A DNA stretch of 64,000 nt, taken from positions 868,001-932,000 of the forward strand of contig OZ220484.1 in NCBI GenBank assembly GCA_965116165.1. Direction: 5' to 3'. The stretch comes from Azophilus sp965116165 (lineage in GTDB: Bacteria > Pseudomonadota > Gammaproteobacteria > Pseudomonadales > Azotimanducaceae). The position numbers and the translations under genes are program-made. Each line of letters starts with the position of its first letter. The first letter of the stretch is position 1. This document shows, piece after piece, positions 63,101 through 64,000 of the stretch. A model generated the notes under the pieces. That model was not told where the DNA came from. It ran no database searches and saw nothing but the letters and a program-made list of their open reading frames with translations.

Positions 63101-64000
63101 CGTATCTCCTGTTGTTCGTCAGACCGGTCACCGTGTGATTCCCGATCGTCTGGCTCGCGGTCCCGGTGGACCCGGAGATGATCTGCCAGTTTCCGTACTG
63201 GACCTCCGGAAATCTCCTCCAGCGCACCCTCCAGTTGTCGATGCCCGGGTCCTTCGGGTTCCCCCACGACAGCGTTACCTTGCCGTTGCCCGCCGCCGCG
63301 CCAAGCCCGGTCGGCGCGGCGGGTTTTCTGGTTGGCTGTCCAGTCACCTCTGCCGCGGGGCCAGCACCGGCGCTGTTCGACGCGCGCACCTGGAAGGTAT
63401 ACGTGGTCCCGTTGGTCAGCCCCGTCACCGCGTGGCGATTCGTTGTCGGGCTGGAGGATATCAGCGTCCAGGTATCGCCAAACTCACCCGCGCCCGACTT
63501 CTGCCGGAACTCCCACCTCGTGATGCTGGGGTTGTTCGGGTCGTTCCAGAGCAGCGTCACTCTCTTGTCGCTGCCCTCTGCCCTGAGACCGGGCGGCGCG
63601 GCGGGCCGGCCGAGTCGAGGCGTCGCCGTCACCTCGTCCGATTCCGCTCCGTTGCCGCCAGCATTGACTGCCCGGATCCTGAAGGCATAGGCCGTTCCAT
63701 TGGACAGGTTCCCCACCACGTAGCTGGCGGTAGCGGCGCGAGAATTCGGAATGTTCGTCCAGTCGCCGTAGTTGCCCGCGCCTTCCTTCTGACGGTACTG
63801 CCATGCCGTGATGCCGGGATTGTTCGCATTGTCCCAGGACAGCGTCACCTGCCTGTCCCCCGGCGCGGCGCTGAGGTTCGCGGGTCGGGCGGGTGCGGGA
63901 GGTAGCGGCGTCGCCGTCTTCTCGCTCGACCCACCGCCGGCGCCGATCGAATTCACCGCCCGGACCTTGAACGCATAGGCCCTTCCGTTGGTCAGATTCT
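46530..64000 (-). CDS. Giant FN3/Calx-beta repeat surface protein with C-terminal autotransporter-like barrel (5' end outside window)
   Basis: An open frame of at least 5,820 codons that continues past the window edge: codons 63957-63998 still read LTNGRAYAFKVRAVN, a fibronectin-III strand. The order from the edge is several FN3 domains (PTGLTATAGDSRITLSWNNP type), then Calx-beta-like repeats (SIADVTAAEDGTFTFTVTAAP ... TATGTITDDD), VTEGSDISLTVTSDRALTGDL modules, PKD/cadherin-like VDITASATDGDGDTVTYEW units, a middle FN3 block (about 52480-55380), more Calx-beta, and a last FN3 and Calx-beta (48200-48800). From about 48190 to 46530 the sequence becomes an outer-membrane beta-barrel (AAWRPSGRLSVWGAAGHG, RLEVGARRDIGDAETGFGLEVGGG, ending EVRARW). 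It would be a self-exported adhesin or biofilm protein. Its GC and repeat content exceed those of its neighbours. Confidence 0.85.
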   Translation of the reverse strand, partial: NLTNGRAYAFKVRAVNSIGAGGGSSEKTATPLPPAPARPANLSAAPGDRQVTLSWDNANNPGITAWQYRQKEGAGNYGDWTNIPNSRAATASYVVGNLSNGTAYAFRIRAVNAGGNGAESDEVTATPRLGRPAAPPGLRAEGSDKRVTLLWNDPNNPSITRWEFRQKSGAGEFGDTWTLISSSPTTNRHAVTGLTNGTTYTFQVRASNSAGAGPAAEVTGQPTRKPAAPTGLGAAAGNGKVTLSWGNPKDPGIDNWRVRWRRFPEVQYGNWQIISGSTGTASQTIGNHTVTGLTNNRRYDFQVAGFDGSFPGNIATVPATPVPNPARPTGLTATAGDSRITLSWNNPNNASITGWEYQQKEGNGNYGNWTAIPDSDASTTRHVVTSLTNGSVYAFKVRAVNRAVNPDDEGAASDEVTATPSTRTVSVPATLTVAEGAGSATVRITASRAFDNPATFNVMYGGAATGAAEPQDGDYDNDAVTSVDFPTAATTVDIVIPITDDALDEPDETFTVTIALAGASRSGDNPELGNAVTTVTITDDDASPVLGAIDAAAVKLGQTVDIAAAATDADGDAITYAWARDSSETTPALPGGTALNQARLAFTPPAVGTYTMTVTASDGNGNMDTEDVVITVSNAATVSRTRLEVAEGSSDTYTVALTSEPSGDVTLTVSGASSSDVTVTGPPIRFSASNYSVPQTITVVVAADEDTTEDPDVTLTHSAAGGGYDGATIASVDVSITETTPILTLVADPAAVTEGADISLTVTSDRQLTGDLMVNLTLADRGASGFDADDIVGSLGPRNLAASFGTTPSTTGTVVIGTNTDMDAEGLETYTITLNDGTGYALGADKTVEGALNDPATVPVKPTGFAVDPADGQVTLSWDNPNNPGITSWQYQQKAGGGYGGWMTMPGAGAATTSHTVSGLTNNVSYTFRIRAVNDVGNGAISDSVTATPVGAAGVTISPTALTIEEGDSGEYTVKLDTAPSANVTVTVGGESGEVTVDPSSLTFTPSNYGTAQTVTVNAGADEDTTDDTATLTHAAASADTDYGSSLGIDDVTVTVTDTTPTLQLSTDPAAVTEGSDISLTVTSDRALTGDLPVSLTLSDRGSSGFDADDIPGTLGPRDFTASFGVTAGTTGTVTIPTSTDSDTEGAETYTITLNDGAGYALGTDKTADGTLNDPPQSPALSIADVTAAENGTFTFTVTAAPAPSSQVTFKYTVTAESGDTATADTDFTAVATATAATIAANASSTTITVSVTDDALDEADETFTVKLSEPSSGVTLSDATATGTIEDDDDPPALAIADPAAVTEGDSGSTDMIFTVTLDAASGRAVTVDYAVDATSTATASTDFTGGAGTLTFAAGDTSKTITVSVTGDELDEDNETVVLKLSNATNASIGTATASGTITDDDDPAPGVTVSVSELTVTESSTANYTVVLDSRPAGDVTVTPGSSDTGAATVSDPLTFTRFNWNRPRTVTVAAVPDGDTGDESVAVSHAVTGYGSVSAAPSVSVTVTDTTPTLSLSHVPAAVTEGAAISLKVTSDKALAGGLAVSLTLEDRDTSGFDADDIRGALGPRNFIASFGAALSTTGTVTIPTRTDYSTEGQETYRITLNEGAGYAVDEDNNTADGTLNDGTPALGTGTVALIVEDKTAPEGETMSFTVIADPAPSSPITFKYTVTAESGDTATAGSDFTAVTTAATATIAANATSTTIIVSLLQDTEVEGDETFTVTLSEPSSGVTITDATATGTIGDDDEGIARPTSLRITAVEDAITLRWTARTDSEIDKWQYRFKNKERSWRGWNPFDVRNSTASTRSVTLNKRTTLHGGVGQYQVRAVTTVPIRPEFGGGEEETFGPWSELAEVSVVNTDNLGLEFSGGGITRTGSASVAWNASVAQGASITYGVRLSAAALPYLDRTAEVTLTSGSGVRTSPSSLTFTRADARTAQPVTITGVAAGSAAIDHAVRFPALALLDPAGTVAVTVGAPPAPGVTISATELTVEEGASGEYTVKLDTAPSANVTVTVGGESGEVTVAGSPLTFTPSNFGTAQTVTVNAGSDEDTTDDTATLTHAASSTDTDYGASLDIDGVSVTVTDTTPTLQLSTDPAAVTEGSDISLTVTSDRALTGDLPVSLTLSDRGSSGFDADDIPGTLGPRNFTASFGNTAGTTGTVTIPTSADSDTEGAETYTITLNDGTGYALGTDKTADGTLTDPPQSPALSIADVTAAEDGTFTFTVTAAPASSSEVTFKYTVTAESGDTATADTDFTAVTTATAATIAANASSATITVSVTDDALDESDETFTVTLSEPSSGATLSDATATGTITDNDDPPALSIAAPAAVAEGDSGSTNMVFTVTLGATSGRRVTVDYAVDSTSTATSGADFTALAGGTLTFAAGSTGAALAKTVTVAVTGDELDESDETVVLKLSNAVGATLPDPATASGTITDDDASPVLAALTAQAVTAGEDVDITASATDGDGDTVTYEWTRKAGETTPPLPNGTALDEDQLTFTTTAPGTYTMTVTASDGNGNEDTGTVAITVTAATTTPTVSLSIADVSAAEDGTFTFTVTADPAPSAEVTFKYTVTAESGDTATADTDFTAVTTAAAATIAANATSTTITVSVTDDALDESDETFTVTLSEPSDNAEIGDATATGTITDNDTAGVTVSPTSLTVAEGSSGEYTVKLDTEPTADVTVTVGGESGEVTVTGSPLVFTPSNYGTAQTVTVNAGSDTDTTNDAATLTHAASSTDTNYGSSLSIEDVSVTVTDTTPSTAAPCRIAISSLSQRNRRILFLTVSVPANCGPVPKAEMQVKTAAQAWSDVSWVALGNLALSNSDQPQTVFRAFNLSPPGLPPLTGLRNVRVRALNGAKAGPESVVAHIWFGPLAQPAGLAAAAGNRHAKLSWTDAANPTLTGWEYRQKPDGGNYGEWTAMSGSGAATTSYSAPGLSNGTEYSFQIRSRSGSAASAASSAVTATPTAGVPLQPELTSSEPGDGQVRVIWRALGDPSVTKWQSRRKLDSAGNWPGTWMNIPGSDAATTSHVFTGLTNGTPYTFQVRAVNDQGAGPASTGLSATPSVEPFARPTGVGAKAGNGRVTLSWADPGNASITKWQYRGKLAGASAWGAAMDVSGSDAETTSVVVTGLTNSSAYHFQVRAFGTVGGHWSPRVSATPLTPPGAPQGLATSDGDSQVALRWRDQGDRTITGWEYRLKPDGGAYGDWTAIDGSGAGTTSHTVTGLVNGTEYTFQVRAENAGGKGASSEVTATPVRGPPAAPTGFTATSGDGRVTLSWDSSDDDRIRRWNYRQKAGAGAYGNWQAVSGDASTTTHTVTGLKNGTKYTFQVRAETLSEFGKAAAGITATPTAATTTAVSLSIADAAAAEAAGTMSFTVTATPAPSSPITFRYTVTAESGDTATAGTDFTGVSSATEATIAASATSATITVSLTDDVLVEGAETFTVTLSSPSAGVTISDASATGTITDDDSLPSAPSGFEATAGNARAALSWDDPEDASITGYELRQKEGSNAWGSWTAIADSDAETTDHTVSGLENGSAYSFRIRAVNPSGDGAQSSVATATPRANPAKPVLTATAGDGRVTLGWRLQPGIAIATWTYQYSSDGGSTWSASQTVTGASATSTVVTGLENDTEYTFRMFAAVGPGAQSAWSDFVKATPQPPAPAAPTNFSASPGNARVELTWDDPEDASISVWQLRNGKQGETWGSWTPISGSDASTTSHTVTSLDNGSTYRFRIRAKNSGGVGVSSPVATATPLVLVKPVVTATAGDGRVTLSWPSQPGSGVTAWGYQSSSDGGTSWTSTQIVTGGSTTSTVVSSLTNGTEYTFRMFARAGTVQSSWSDHVKATPVPPALSIADVTAAEDGTFAFTVTAAPAPASGISFKYRVTAASGDTATAGADFTAVTTATSATIAANASSATITVSVTDDAVDEPDETFTVTLSDPSSGVTLSDATATGTITDNDDPPVLSIAAPAAVTEGDSGSTNMVFTVTLGATSGRRVTVGYAVDGASTATSGTDFTAVAAGTLTFAAGSTGAALAKTVTVAVTGDESDETDETVVLRLSDAVGATLPDPATASGTIEDDDASPVLASLTAQTVTVGEDVDITASATDGDGDTVTYAWTRKAGETTPAIPNGTALNAAQLTFTTTAPGTYTMTVTASDGNGNTDTKDVVLTVTQTVAAALTISVADASVMEGDSGETDMNFTVTLSGSPSHRVEIQATAWAKGSGDTAKGGRGAGRDFIGFQRRKLVFAANATGAALSKTVTVKILGDEVEEDDETLTLRLNVLRTTDSRVAFAGGESRLEATGTITDDDDTTSTGHTISVANASVTEGDSHKTAMNFTVTLSGSPSHRVEIKATAWAKDSGDAAKGGWGPGQDFIGFRDRKIVFEANATGASLSKTVAVQVLGDEVDEDNETFTLLLNNLRTADSRVVFAGGESRLEATGTITDDDDATATGHEISVADAEVVEGDSGRTALNFTVTLSGSPSHPVQVDAVAREGTAEAGPGKDFRHFQANRKVVFAADATGAALSQTVRVDVLGDEADEDNETLTLRLNNIRTNDHRVVFAGGGTRLEATGTITDDDTAGVTITPSAVTVAEGGSNTYTVKLDTKPTSDVTVTVGGESGEVTVTGSPLTFTPSNWKTAQTVTVNAATDPDTTNDSATLTHASASGDTNYGASLSIDDVEVTVTEPHAPNTPRVVVTPTELTIDEGGGDEYRVVLAGAAPTGPVTITVASVAEGSDDLELYSLVFEPYNWNEPKTLPVYIPVADELGGYEFTLELGVDAPGTNYADVEADDIAVTAVDTTATLTLADDPAAVAEGADISLSITSDRALVGAIPVGLTFADRGGGGFAAADLPGGLAQTLMADFGSAGDTTGTVTIPTNRDALTSEGAETYTVTLGDDSAGNGYRLGDDVTADGTLNDAAAGTPTTAGTVKGATVSPTTLTVAEGGGAVFTVVLDAAPGGDVTVTVSGVSGDVNFSTQGQGSDGSNWGGLTFTTANWNVPQSVRVWVREDADMEDDTDVTLTLAASGGGYDAVSIDSVTITVAEDDKAMSPGGSEGGRHPPGSAAAPSESPPGRPEGLSAEAGDGEVSLSWSAAGDAGITRWQVRFRRAGESWSWTDIPGSDASTTGHVVTGLVNGDEYRFLVRAVSAAGPGPRSDRVLATPLGAPEISIADASAREGEPLVFAVSLSEPARRPVSVSWRTASGGGRGDAEAGADFVSATGVARFAAGSDRSEVRVETLDDSHDEGRETLAVLLSDAAGGVVADGEATGTIVNTDPLPRAWLGRFGRAVAERALDGIADRVGRAGAAAREPGFRGALGGHALGGGAGPAWAACGAPVSGPAGGGTEAGAPDAAAGERDCPANRFDPAAMPGHPTAGRAPGVAMEGTAVGAPGSAAPAGDPSAPAGYAAWPSPVVGTAFSRRPAWLHDGSAGMDAGQLLAGSDFAHTRGEDAGGGVLGFWGRGSQTSFDGRADGVDLDGRVGTALLGADYARGDWLLGVALARSRSDGGYRGAPGDAGAAGVVGASLTAAIPYAAWRPSGRLSVWGAAGHGGGAVSLGPGAGGALDAAIGWSMAAAGAGGELFAFAGGGSLSLVSDALWTRTASSRTDGLAGTASGVGRLRLGLEGARRFALPGGGGLTPRLEVGARRDIGDAETGFGLEVGGGIAWTEPRLGLELDVEGRALLAHGDGAMGERGFSASLAYDPGAGSSLGPRLSLRRELGGASGGGLAALFADDPLWRRTGAGGGGRWTVEAGYGLPLPGGRLVGVPRLIYGVSPGSREMGVGWRLSPGPSPGSPDLSLDIRASRRETDSPGAPADHRVDVEVRARW

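Overview
The window is a GC-rich (roughly 60-68%) Gram-negative chromosome segment, most like an alphaproteobacterium (a LivHMGF cluster carrying an acyl-CoA ligase, and a cuckoo-type sRNA candidate). NicA2-like and TonB genes leave other Proteobacteria possible. The assignment is an inference from gene content; there is no rRNA or marker gene.

Layout. 1-7200: the end of an unknown + strand gene, then a minus-strand operon livH-livM-livG-livF-acyl-CoA ligase-lipoprotein binding protein, for uptake and CoA activation of an unidentified carboxylate. 7651-10350: a 1-Cys peroxiredoxin, an Nramp-related transporter with non-canonical metal-site motifs and an in-frame triplicated loop, and a 38-residue membrane protein whose Shine-Dalgarno sequence lies in a 10-bp inverted repeat and which has its own terminator. 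10516-11930: a RES/Xre-type toxin-antitoxin pair with an operator over a near-consensus promoter. 12368-22707: a minus-strand amine catabolic region: XRE-cupin regulator, MFS transporter, aldehyde dehydrogenase, dimethylglycine/sarcosine dehydrogenase-like flavoprotein, TonB receptor (frame broken by a 71-bp insertion), Tat-exported NicA2-like amine oxidase and a lipoprotein cytochrome c. The MFS and TonB promoters share a TTTCAC...GGTGAAA arrangement. 22977-28880: an RND efflux pair and a luciferase-like oxidoreductase. 29984-30211: a selenoprotein gene of the SelW/Rdx family, with an in-frame TGA in a CxxU motif and a bSECIS-like hairpin; ordinary gene calling misses it.

30246-41154: a mosaic accessory stretch. 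It holds ABC-transporter fragments joined to a 132-bp piece of the downstream korA-like gene, two RTX calcium-binding proteins, transposase and TonB-receptor remnants, and an exported protein of unknown function. Inverted copies of a 50-bp repeat lie near both edges. 41311-46015: a 2-oxoacid:ferredoxin oxidoreductase (gamma-alpha fusion and beta) with a GltD-like NAD(P)H/Fe-S subunit. 46530-64000: the 3' part of a giant surface protein (at least 5,820 codons) made of fibronectin-III and Calx-beta repeats and ending in an autotransporter-like beta-barrel; it runs off the window.

The most notable items are the SelW-like selenoprotein, the NicA2-like enzyme/cytochrome pair with its putative regulon, the small membrane protein with a folded leader, the Nramp variant, and the mosaic junction at 30246-30881.
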